Part shown: positions 47,292 to 55,702 of the stretch, piece by piece
Layout of the letters: the number at the start of each line of letters is the position of its first letter
Position numbering within the stretch: position 1 is the first letter of the stretch
Assembly: GCF_024722375.1 (NCBI RefSeq)
Contig: NZ_CP102734.1
Location: 231,346-295,345, forward strand
Length of the DNA stretch: 64,000 nt
Reading direction: 5' to 3'
From: Mycoplasma iguanae
GTDB taxonomy: Bacteria > Bacillota_I > Bacilli_A > Mycoplasmatales > Metamycoplasmataceae
Notes under the pieces: generated by a model
What the model saw: the letters and a program-made list of their open reading frames with translations, nothing else
What the model was told of the DNA's origin: nothing
Databases searched by the model: none
Position numbers and translations under genes: made by a program

Positions 47292-49328
47292 ATGACAATT
47301 AAAAAACAAAGTGACATCAAAGATTGTGGCATTGCAGTAATTCAATGATTTTATGAGTTCTTTTTTCATCAAAATATCAATGTTAATGAAATTAAAAAAA
47401 TGGCATTTTATAGTAATAACGGAATTAGCATATCTAATTTAGAAAAATTAGCTTTGAATTGTGGATTTAGTTTGAATAGCTTCAAAGGTAATTTTGAAGC
47501 TTTAAAAAACTTAAATTTAGATCAACCTATAATTGCTTTAACTAATATACAAAGTTCAAATCACTATGTCATTGTTTATAAAATTACTTCAAAATTTTTT
47601 TATATTTTGGATCCAGTTACTGGGAAGAAAAAAATCAAAAGTGAAGATTTTACAAATATGTTTTTAAATGTAATTTTAGTAGCTGAAAAAAATGCCCAAT
47701 TTAAACCAAAAATTAAAAAACTAAATTTTTTTGTAATTATTTTAAGTAATTTATCTTTAAAATTTTCTTTTTTGATTATTGTTATTAATTTTATAAATAT
47801 ATTTTTACGTATTTTTAGTTCTTTTTATATGAGAATAATTTTTGATTTAGTTATTCCACAACATTCCAGTAGGTTACTGTTTGAAATTTTTAGTATATTT
47901 TTGGTAGTAGTTTTATTGCAAGCATTATCTAATTTTTTAAAAAGTTATTTCCTAAAAAATTTAAATTTAAAAATTGAAAAAAAATTATTTGATGTTTATC
48001 TAGATTCATTAAAAAGTATTAGTAATCATCAAATTAACAAAGTGCAAAAACAAGATCATTTAAAAAGAATTATGTTGATAGAAAATGTAGCGAATTTTAT
48101 AGCTAATTTTACTTATACAATTTTTTTTGAATTTATTATTTTCTTCTTTAGTTTAATTATGATTGTTTGAATTAATGGATGAATTTTTTTAATTATTTTT
48201 ATCAACTCTTTTTTATTAATTATGATTTCTTTCTTATATCAAAAAAAATTAATGAATAAATATCCAGAAATTTATCAAATTTCATTGAGACATTTTTCTA
48301 ATAGCAATGATTTAGTTCAAAATATTGATAAACTCAAAAATTCCAATTTTCAATCTTTTGTTGTTAATAATTTTTACAAAACTTATACAAAAAAACAAAA
48401 TTTAGAAATTAAAACTTTTCATTTAGATAATTGTTATTTTCTAGTAAAAGGTTTAATAAATATTTTAAGTCCTTTAATTATCATTTTTGTCGGCGTATTG
48501 ATGTATTTTGATAATATGATCTCTGTAGGTAGTATTTTATTATTTTTATCATTTATTAATTTTTATTTTAACCCCTTAGAAACTTTCACAGATTTGATTT
48601 TAAATTATCCAATAATAAAATCTAATTATCAAAATTTAGATTTTATTATTAGCTCAGATAAAGAAGAAGACAAAAATACTTTAATATTAAACGAAAAAAT
48701 AAGGAAATTAGACTTTCAAAATTTTAATTTTAGTTATGATAATAATCTAAATATTTTTCATTTTGATAATTTAATCATTGATTCAAATATTTATTTAACA
48801 GGTAATAATGGTAAAGGAAAAAGTACATTTCTTCAAGTTTTAGCTCAAAAACTAGATCCAAAAGGTAAAATGTTAATTAATGATATTTCTTCAAAAAAAT
48901 TTTCTAGGAAAAAATTAAGAGATGAAATATTTCACATTTCAAGTGATGAAAATTTTATTAATACTAATATTTTTACTTTTATAACTGAAAACAATATAGA
49001 ATATCAACATTGTTTTTTGATTAATTATCAAAAATATCAGTTGAATAAAATTTTAGAGAAATTAAATTTAAATTTCAATATGGAAATTGAAAATAATGGC
49101 AACAATTTTTCTTCAGGTCAAAAGCAAGTTATTTCCTTATTAAAAATTTTCAACAAAAAATATAAATTAATATTAATCGATGAAGCTTTTGAAAATATTG
49201 ATTTGGCTAGTTGTAAATTATTGCAAAAAGCGATTATCCAATTTCAAAAAGATGCATTATTTATTGAAGTTTCGCATAATCAAAAATACTTCTTTGCTGA
49301 GAAAGAACTTAAAATTACCAATGACTAA
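47292..49328 (+). CDS. C39-peptidase-containing ABC exporter (bacteriocin/peptide processing type)
   Basis: This 678-residue protein joins three domains. Residues 1-125 are a C39 cysteine peptidase with QSDIKDC (oxyanion Gln6, catalytic Cys12), His91 in SSNHYVIVY and Asp107 in ILDPVTG. About 135-445 is the membrane domain with roughly six helices. About 470-678 is the ATPase: Walker A GNNGKGKS (504-511), signature SSGQKQ (607-612), Walker B LILIDE (Asp630, Glu631) and switch His662. The Q-loop glutamine seems to be replaced (HISSDENF near 548-555). Such PCAT exporters remove a double-glycine leader and secrete the peptide. No precursor peptide gene is evident nearby. The last eight bases overlap a small membrane protein gene. 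Confidence 0.9.
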
Positions 49329-49683
49329 AGTTTCTAATTATTTTATTATTTTTTTTCTTTTAATTATTTCTATTTTTGGTTTATTAATTTATTTTTTAAT
49401 TAATTATCAAATTAATTTAATCCAAAAAGTTGATTTTACTTTAGAAAAAGATTTTGTTGTTGTTAATTTGAAAAATGTAGATTTAAACAATATAGAAGGA
49501 TTAGAAATTTCATTTAAAAATGAAAATGTATTTTTAAAATTTTTAAATTATGAAAATACAGCTAATGAATTTTATAAATTAAAATTTGAACATGACTTAC
49601 AGAAATTTAATTTTTATAAAGATATGAATCAAGGTTTTATCCATTTCAAGCATATTTATTTTTGAAATTTAATTTTAAAGTAA
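49321..49683 (+). CDS. Small single-helix membrane protein coupled to the C39 exporter
   Basis: This 120-residue protein has a very hydrophobic N-terminal helix (about residues 6-31) and then a polar domain of about 85 residues that would be extracellular if the N-terminus stays inside. It has no lipobox and no double-glycine leader. It overlaps the exporter gene by eight bases (start ATG-ACT-AAA inside its end), so translational coupling is likely. It may be an accessory or adaptor protein of the exporter, in the place where HlyD-like or immunity proteins are found in other systems, but I recognise no family. One TGA codes for Trp near the C-terminus. A terminator follows. Confidence 0.7.
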
Positions 49684-49723
49684 ATATGCTTTTTAAAAAA
49701 ATATACGAATTAGAAAATATTTT

Positions 49724-49757
49724 TTGTTTATTCTCAATTTTAAATGGGAATAAACAA
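49724..49757 (+). terminator. Terminator-like hairpin after the exporter operon
   Basis: TTGTTTATTC (49724-49733) pairs with GAATAAACAA (49748-49757), extendable by two pairs including a G-U. It is preceded by T and followed by AATTTTAC. Confidence 0.6.
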
Positions 49758-49767
49758 TTTTACTTAA

Positions 49768-49776
49768 TGTTATAAT
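49768..49776 (+). promoter_or_regulatory. Extended -10 promoter of ybeY-cdd-era
   Basis: TGT-TATAAT ends six bases before the GTG start of ybeY, a leaderless layout. Confidence 0.6.
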
Positions 49777-49782
49777 TTCACT

Positions 49783-50232
49783 GTGAAAAATAACCTAAAT
49801 TACTTAAATAATACAAATTATAAGTTTAGATATTTAAAAGATTTTCAAGCGATTTTAGATTATTATCAAAAATTAATGAAATTTAAAAAGTTTATCAACA
49901 TTGATTTTGTTTTAATTGATGATGTAGAAATGCAAAAAATTTCAAAAATTTACCGTAATAAAGATAAAACAACAGATATTTTATCTTTTCCTTCCAATTG
50001 AAAATCTTTAGAATTTGTAGAACCTATTCCCTTGGGAGAGATTTTTATTTCATATAACAAAGTAAAAGATCAAGCAAAAGAGTATAAACATTCAATCCGG
50101 AGAGAATTTTGCTATTTATTTACACATGGCATATTGCATCTTTATGGTTTAGATCACCAAACAGAAAAAGAAGAAAAAATAATGAATAATTTAGCTGACA
50201 AAATCATGAAAAAAATGAATATCGGGAGGTAA
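49783..50232 (+). CDS. ybeY: Endoribonuclease YbeY
   Basis: This 149-residue zinc endoribonuclease takes part in 16S rRNA 3' end maturation and ribosome quality control. The hallmark is HGILHLYGLDHQTEKEE near residue 118 (HGxLHLxGxDH), preceded by IYRNKDKTTDILSFP near residues 57-71. The start is GTG at 49783, six bases after the -10 box; no ATG upstream is in frame. One TGA (Trp) follows the FPSN stretch. It begins the ybeY-cdd-era run, which is conserved in Firmicutes. Confidence 0.94.
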
Positions 50233-50233
50233 A

Positions 50234-50623
50234 ATGTACTCAAATTTATTAAAACTTTTGGAAAATTCATATTCACCTTATTCCAACTTTGCAGTAGCTG
50301 CAATTGTTGTAGATAATGAAGGAAATACTTGAAATGGGGTTAATGTCGAAAATGCAGCATACCCTTCAGGATTATGTGCAGAAAGAAGCGCATTATTTGG
50401 TGCAATAAGTTATGGTTGAAAACCCGGAACTATAAAAGAAATTCATATTATTTCTAGAAAAAAAGATGATTATCTTTCCCCTTGTGGTAGTTGTCGTCAG
50501 GTTATGACAGAATTAATGAAATATGATGCAAAAATTTTTCAATATAAAAGTACAGGTGAATTTAGAATTAATTTTTTATACGAACTTATCCCATTTTCAA
50601 TTTTGGGTAAGGATATCCAATAA
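50234..50623 (+). CDS. cdd: Cytidine deaminase
   Basis: This 129-residue zinc enzyme deaminates cytidine and deoxycytidine to uridine forms in pyrimidine salvage. The active-site motifs are NAAYPSGLCAERSALF (zinc Cys and catalytic Glu) near residue 48 and SPCGSCRQVM near 85 (two zinc Cys). The GGGAGG seven bases upstream of the ATG is the best ribosome site in the area. It starts one base after ybeY and ends overlapping era by one base. Confidence 0.96.
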
Positions 50624-51495
50624 TGAAAACTTGTTTTGTTTCAATTATTGGTAGACCAAATGTAGGAAAATCTACTTTGTTAAACAATATTCTTGATTAT
50701 GATCTTTCAATTGTAACATCAAAAAAACATACAACAAGAGATCTAATAAATGGCATTTATAATGATGGTGAATTTCAAATAATTTTTACTGATACGCCCG
50801 GAATTCACAAAGCTATAAATAAATTTGGTGAAAAGTTAAACAAAAATTCTTTTAATTCTTTAGAAGGCGTTGATTTAATTTTATTTTTATCTCCAATAAA
50901 TGAAGATATTGGTAATTCAGATTTAATGATTATTGAAAAAATTAAAAATTTTAAAAATAAATTAGCAATCATTACTAAAGTTGATTTAGAACTTGATAGA
51001 GAAATATTAAATAAACGTGCCGCACAACTCAAAGAATTAGGATTTTTAAATGTTTTAGGGGTAAGTTATGAATACAAACAAACAGTTATTGATTTAATTG
51101 AGGAAATCAAGACATACAGTTATGAAAGCAATCTTTTTTATGAAGAAGATCAAATAACAGATAAATCAATGAGTTTTATAGTTAAAGAAGTTATTCGTGA
51201 AGCCGCAATTAATAATTTAGATCACGAAGTACCGCATTCTATTGCTGTTGTAATTAATTCTTTTGTCGAATCAGAAGATCAACCATATGAAATTGATGCA
51301 ACCATTTATGTTGCTAAAGAGTCCCAAAAAGGAATTTTAATTGGGAAAAATGGCACAATGATTAAAAAAATTGGTAAAACAGCTCGTTATAAATTAATGG
51401 AACAATTCGATCATAAAATAATTTTGAATATAAAAATTAAAGTGAATAAAAATTGAGTTAAAGAAGAAAAACAAATAAAATTATTGGGATATTAA
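50623..51495 (+). CDS. era: GTPase Era
   Basis: This 290-residue GTPase binds the 3' end of 16S rRNA and helps 30S maturation. The G motifs are GRPNVGKSTLLN near residue 9, TTRDLINGIY (G2) near 37, DTPGIH near 57 and ITKVDL near 118. The C-terminal KH domain has GILIGKNGTMIKKIGKTAR near residues 230-248. The final 14 residues lie beyond a TGA (Trp) codon. It overlaps cdd by one base and ends the operon together with ybeY; these proteins act in the same rRNA process. Confidence 0.97.
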
Positions 51496-51559
51496 AATAA
51501 ATTTTTAAATTAAGGTAAACTTTAAAATAGTTTAAGAAAATTATAAAAAAGGATATTTT

Positions 51560-52132
51560 ATGAACATCAAAATTAAAAGCAAATCTAGTAAAATAGTTCT
51601 AATAATTCTTTCATTTTTTTCTGGTTTTATTGGAATAGATGATTTTTATTTAAAGAAATACATTACAGGTATATTAAAATTATTGTTTTTTGGAGCTTTT
51701 GTTGCTTTAGCATTATTTTTTATATTTTATTACTTACCACAAATGCAAAACACTTACAAAACATTACTTGATGAAATTAAGGATAAATTTGAGAAAGATT
51801 ATGGAAATCCAAATGAATCAACAAGTTTTTCCCAAATATGAAGTGATATTCAAAATTATTTTATGAGTGGATGAAATACATTTAGAGAAAAGAATGAATT
51901 AGCTCTTTATGTTGGCGGTGCAGCTATTTTATTTGCAATCACCATTGTTTTTTATTGAATTTTCGCTGTTATTTCATCAATTTTTGGTCGTCGTGATCGT
52001 TACGGTCATTTAGTTTCATTTAAAGGCGCAACATTAGAGGAAATTTTAGAAAAAAGAGATAAAAAAATAGCTCAAGCAGTAATTAAAAAAATCAAAGAGC
52101 AAAGAAGAGACTTAAATATTAATAATTTATAA
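51560..52132 (+). CDS. TM2-domain membrane protein
   Basis: This 190-residue protein opens with the TM2 pattern: a basic start, a first helix (IVLIILSFFSGFIGIDDFYL), then KKYITGILKLLFFGAF as second helix with its typical Gly/Asp-Phe-Tyr turn. A third helix (~44-58) is followed by a charged loop with several TGA Trp codons, then a C-terminal pair of helices (about residues 115-145) and a basic tail with RRDRYGHLVSF and EILEKRDKK. Function of TM2 proteins in bacteria is not established. AAAAAGGA lies before the ATG. It is followed by a terminator shared with the convergent dnaI-like gene. Confidence 0.82.
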
Positions 52133-52140
52133 GATTAAAA

Positions 52141-52168
52141 AAATAACAACTTTGAAAGGTTGTTATTT
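52141..52168. terminator. Bidirectional terminator between the TM2 gene and the dnaI-like gene
   Basis: The perfect 10-bp stem AAATAACAAC / GTTGTTATTT (52141-52150 with 52159-52168) lies between two convergent stop codons 40 bases apart. Confidence 0.82.
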
Positions 52169-52172
52169 TTAA

Positions 52173-53045
52173 TTATTTTGCATATATTTTAAATATTTGG
52201 ATATTTTTTTTAATTGAGTTAACAAAATTTTTATAATATCGAAATTTCATGTGATCTTTTTTTAGTTCTGGAGAATTCAAAATGTCTTTATATTCATAAA
52301 TAGAAGTGTAATTTGTAATTTTTCGTTTATTATTTCGATATTTTACAATTTCTTCTAATATTTTTTCATATCAATCAGATTTTCTATGTGAATTTCAGTC
52401 ATCTAAAGTTAAAATATCAACTTCTTGCATAAATTTAATAATGTCATTATTAACATTATTTTTCAAATTATCAATTAAGTATTTTTGCAAATCATTAACA
52501 TTAATAAAAGCAACAGTTTTACCCATTTTTGCATATTTTATAGATAAATGCTGCATAACATATGTTTTACCTTCTGAATTATTTCCTCAAATATAAATTC
52601 CTTTATTATTTTCTAAAAGTGGATAATTTAAAATTTCATTTAAAAGTGAAGCGGTTGAAGGATAAACTCGTTGTTTTTCTACATTAAAATCAAAATCAGT
52701 AATTTCTGTCAATCTAAAGTTATTTTCAAAATAATTTTCTGGTTTATTTACAGGTTCAACATAAATTCGAAATATTTTATTAGAATCTGTTACTTTAAAA
52801 GAAGTCCCAAAATTTTTTGTATTATCATAATTTTCATATGCCATGTCAATGAAAATATCTAAATTTTCAATAATTAATTTTTTATTAATTTTATGTTTTC
52901 ATTTTTCAATAGTGGAATGAATATTATTATATTTTGTTAAATATTTTAATAATTCACTTAAGTTTTTGGAACTTTTATCATTAAAATAATTATCAAGTAT
53001 TTCATTTAATTTTTCTTTTGAGTGTCTTATTTTTGCATCTAACAT
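52173..53045 (-). CDS. dnaI: DnaI-like helicase loader ATPase
   Basis: This 290-residue protein resembles DnaI/DnaC, which load the replicative helicase at the origin. The C-terminal AAA+ domain has Walker A GNNSEGKT (about 154-161) and Walker B VDILTLDDW near 205. The N-terminal part (1-90) is helical and basic, as in helicase-binding domains. The adjacent DnaB/DnaD-like gene ends three bases upstream, the same order as dnaB-dnaI in B. subtilis. AAA+ membership is clear; the loader role rests on this neighbour and on family likeness. It has several TGA Trp codons. Confidence 0.85.
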
Positions 53046-53048
53046 AAG

Positions 53049-54023
53049 CTATTTCATTAAATTCAAGACAAAATCACTTGAAAAATCATTTTCTTTAATA
53101 TCTTCATATTCATTTGCATCAGAAGAAATTTTTAGTTGATAATTAGGGACTTCATTTTTAAAAATTTCGATAATTTCATCATCATCAAATAAAGTTTTAT
53201 TCAAATTAGTCTTAGATTTATTTTTTTGATTCCAACTTTCATTTAATTCAGCTAAAACATCATCAGCTTTAATAATATCTTTTTCTAAATACGATTTTGC
53301 AATCTTATCAATATAATTAATATTAATATCTCCGCCATTTACTTTAGAACAAAAATCTAAAAAATGTTTAACTGCCTCTTGAGAAAATCCTTGTTCAAGA
53401 ATTTTCTCAATTCTTTTTTTAATTGAGGGAGCAATCTTACGACCTGTAATTTTCTGGTAATGTAATTCAATTAAATTTGTTGATTTCATTTTTGAAATTA
53501 ATGATTTTTCTTCATTACTAATACTTTTATTGGCAAAAATATTTTTAATATTTACATTAAATACATCAATAAATTTAGCTGTTGTTTCAATATATTCATC
53601 TTTATCAATTTCATATCAACAATTTTCTTCGATTAATTGTTCAATTTTTTCAATTGGTAAAAATTCAGCAAGTTTAGCTAAAAACAATTTATTTTCAGCA
53701 ATCATTTTTGCGTTTAAGGGCTTTTGTAATTTAAAGATAGTTTTTTTATAAAAAGAGCTTTCATAAGTTTTAATTAGCCCAATAGCTTCTAGTTTAGCTT
53801 TTGCATCTAATAATTGTTGGGTATCTAGTTTTAACATGACATTAATTTCATTAAAATTAAAGGTTTTAACATTTGATCGATAAATATTTCATAAATCAAT
53901 AAAATATTGATACAAAATAACGGCATTAGCTCCTAAAAAAGGAGTATAAAAAACTCTAAAATTTTTTAAATCATTTTCATTAATAAATTTTGTATTTTCT
54001 AAAAAATATTCATTATTTCTCAT
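53049..54023 (-). CDS. DnaB/DnaD-like replication initiation protein
   Basis: This 324-residue protein has a winged-helix-like N-terminal region (about 20-110, with DTQQLLDAKAKLEAIGLI) and a later DnaD/DnaB2-type helical domain near 175-240 (YQKITGRKIAPSIKKRIEKI, then GFSQEAVKHFLDFC and YIDKIAKSYL), with the FDDD-type acidic tail. This is the build of Firmicutes DnaB/DnaD initiation proteins, which help open the origin and recruit the helicase with DnaI. AGGAGT five bases before the ATG at 54023 supports the start. It is followed by the dnaI-like gene. Two DnaA-box-like sequences lie upstream in the same intergenic region. Confidence 0.82.
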
Positions 54024-54142
54024 TTGAAACTCCTAAGATTTTTAGTTTCGCAAAACTGTGTAGTTTAATTTTAAAATAGATTTAAGCTTGAAAATATTTT
54101 TTGTATTTTTTTATTCTATCCTTGGTTAGTTATTAGATATAG

Positions 54143-54151
54143 TTAACCACA
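54143..54151 (+). promoter_or_regulatory. DnaA-box-like site 1 upstream of the dnaB/dnaI-like operon
   Basis: TTAACCACA matches the DnaA box TTATCCACA in 8 of 9 bases. It lies about 120 bases upstream of the operon start (54023). Confidence 0.4.
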
Positions 54152-54204
54152 CAATTTTGGTTTCAAATCCCTTATTTTAAAGGCTTATATATATGTAAAA
54201 AAAG

Positions 54205-54213
54205 TTTTCCACA
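54205..54213 (+). promoter_or_regulatory. DnaA-box-like site 2 upstream of the dnaB/dnaI-like operon
   Basis: TTTTCCACA matches TTATCCACA in 8 of 9 bases and has the same orientation as site 1. In an AT-rich genome chance matches occur, but CCACA is uncommon here. Confidence 0.4.
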
Positions 54214-54244
54214 TACCCAAAATTTCTATTTTTTAGTTATTTTT

Positions 54245-54811
54245 TTATGAATTATTAACTGTTTTTCTTAAAAACATTTTTAATTGTTCATTTGTTTCGA
54301 GGTTTTTTACATCAATTAATTTAACATTATTTTTTTTAAAAATTTTTTGATTTAAATTAGCATTAAAATCACTAATAAATTTGTTTACTCCCTTTTTTTT
54401 AACATTATTTTCTATTTGTTTTTCATCAATATTAAAAAGTTCGAATATTTCTGTAAAAAACTGTTCAAAATTTGCATTTTTTGAAAAAACATTAGGAATT
54501 TCAACAAAATCATATTTATATAAACTTAATTCTTTTTCTAGAAATGGATAAACAATTTTTTCTAATTTGTTTTTAAAATCATTATCGACTGTAATTTTTT
54601 TACGAAGTTTTTCGCGGTCTACTTCATTTTCATTTATAAATTCATTTCCCATTTTTTTTTGAATTTCCAAATAACAAGAATTATTTTTTTTATAGCATTC
54701 ACGAAAAAAAATGTCCGCTTCTAAAACCGAATATCCCAAAGAAGCTATTCTTTTTAATAAATAACTTTTACCAACTCCATAATTTCCAATAATTGCATAC
54801 TGTTTTTTCAT
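54245..54811 (-). CDS. coaE: Dephospho-CoA kinase
   Basis: This 188-residue P-loop kinase does the last step of CoA synthesis. The P-loop GNYGVGKSYLLKRI is near residue 8 (usual GGIGSGKS), followed by LGYSVLEADIFFRE, where the Asp binds dephospho-CoA. The later DREKLRKKI and YPFLEKEL segments match the CoaE helical region. Sequence likeness is weaker than usual for CoaE, so another small nucleotide kinase is possible, but the place next to the PolA-type exonuclease gene equals the polA-coaE order of B. subtilis. It starts three bases after the exonuclease gene and is the last gene of the dnaE unit. Confidence 0.82.
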   Translation of the reverse strand: MKKQYAIIGNYGVGKSYLLKRIASLGYSVLEADIFFRECYKKNNSCYLEIQKKMGNEFINENEVDREKLRKKITVDNDFKNKLEKIVYPFLEKELSLYKYDFVEIPNVFSKNANFEQFFTEIFELFNIDEKQIENNVKKKGVNKFISDFNANLNQKIFKKNNVKLIDVKNLETNEQLKMFLRKTVNNS

Positions 54812-54814
54812 TTT

Positions 54815-55696
54815 TTAACCTTTTTCAATTAAAAGTGCTAATCTTTTTAAAAACAAAGATTCCAGTTTTTCTTTTAGTTTTTCATTCATTTGCAATTGAA
54901 GTTTCATTTCATTTAAATTAATATTTAAATCAATGTGACGATCTAAAATTGCTAAATTACGACACATGTAAGCATTTTGTTTATTTTTCAAAAATTTTTC
55001 TTGAGTTTTTGGAGTTAGTTTGTCCAAATTTAAATAAATATTATCAATTGTGCCATATTTATTTAATAAACTTTTAGCAGTTTTTTCACCAATTCCTGCA
55101 ATTCCGGGTAAATTATCAGAGCTATCACCAGCCAAACCTTTATATTCTATAATTTGTGATGGATTTAAATTATGTAGTATATAAAAATTATCTAAATTTT
55201 TAGTTAAATAACCTGATGTACCTTTTTTAGTGTAGATAACATTAACATTTCTATCAATTAATTGCAGTAAATCATGATCCCCAGAGAAAATATAGATTTC
55301 ATTATTTTGGTTGATTTTTAATTTTTCTGTTAATGATGCGATTAAATCATCTGCTTCAATTGTATCGATACTTAAACTTTGTAGTTGCATTAAAGAAATA
55401 ATTTCTCTTACATGATTCATTTGAGTAAATAAATCATCGGGTTGTTTTATTCTTCCTGCTTTGTAATCTTGATAGGTATCATGTCTTTTAGTTTTTGAAC
55501 CATGATCAAAAGCGATAAAACAATGGGTAAAATCAAAGTTTTTAATTAATGAAAAAAAAGAAGTAAAAAAAACATGGATTCCATTTGTTTGCAATTGATT
55601 ATCAGTTTTATTAATAAAATTACTATTAAAATTTGAGTAATATGATTTAAACATGAGATATGTTCCATCAATTAAAAGAATTCGATTTTTTTCCAT
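54815..55696 (-). CDS. Free-standing 5'-3' exonuclease (PolA N-terminal domain type)
   Basis: This 293-residue flap nuclease corresponds to the 5' nuclease of DNA polymerase I and lacks any polymerase domain, as is normal in mycoplasmas. Metal-site motifs: LLIDGTYLMFKSYY near residue 7, FIAFDHGSKTKRHDTYQDYK near 61-80, IEADDLIASL near 111, YIFSGDHDLLQL near 131, and the helix-hairpin-helix region with YKGLAGDSSDNLPGIAGIGEKTA near 185-207. It removes RNA primers and repairs flaps. It lies six bases after dnaE and three bases before coaE. Confidence 0.95.
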   Translation of the reverse strand: MEKNRILLIDGTYLMFKSYYSNFNSNFINKTDNQLQTNGIHVFFTSFFSLIKNFDFTHCFIAFDHGSKTKRHDTYQDYKAGRIKQPDDLFTQMNHVREIISLMQLQSLSIDTIEADDLIASLTEKLKINQNNEIYIFSGDHDLLQLIDRNVNVIYTKKGTSGYLTKNLDNFYILHNLNPSQIIEYKGLAGDSSDNLPGIAGIGEKTAKSLLNKYGTIDNIYLNLDKLTPKTQEKFLKNKQNAYMCRNLAILDRHIDLNINLNEMKLQLQMNEKLKEKLESLFLKRLALLIEKG

Positions 55697-55702
55697 ATTT
55701 TT

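Noticed and set aside
49686..49775. 29-codon frame (MLFKKIYELENIF...) just after the 120-aa gene, considered as export substrate of the C39 exporter
   Set aside because: It has no ribosome site and no double-glycine leader, contains the terminator-like hairpin and ends inside the ybeY -10 box.
54024..54244. Origin of replication, because of two DnaA-box-like sites
   Set aside because: dnaA and dnaN are not here, there is no cluster of boxes, and the gap is only 221 bases; control of the dnaB/dnaI-like operon is more likely.
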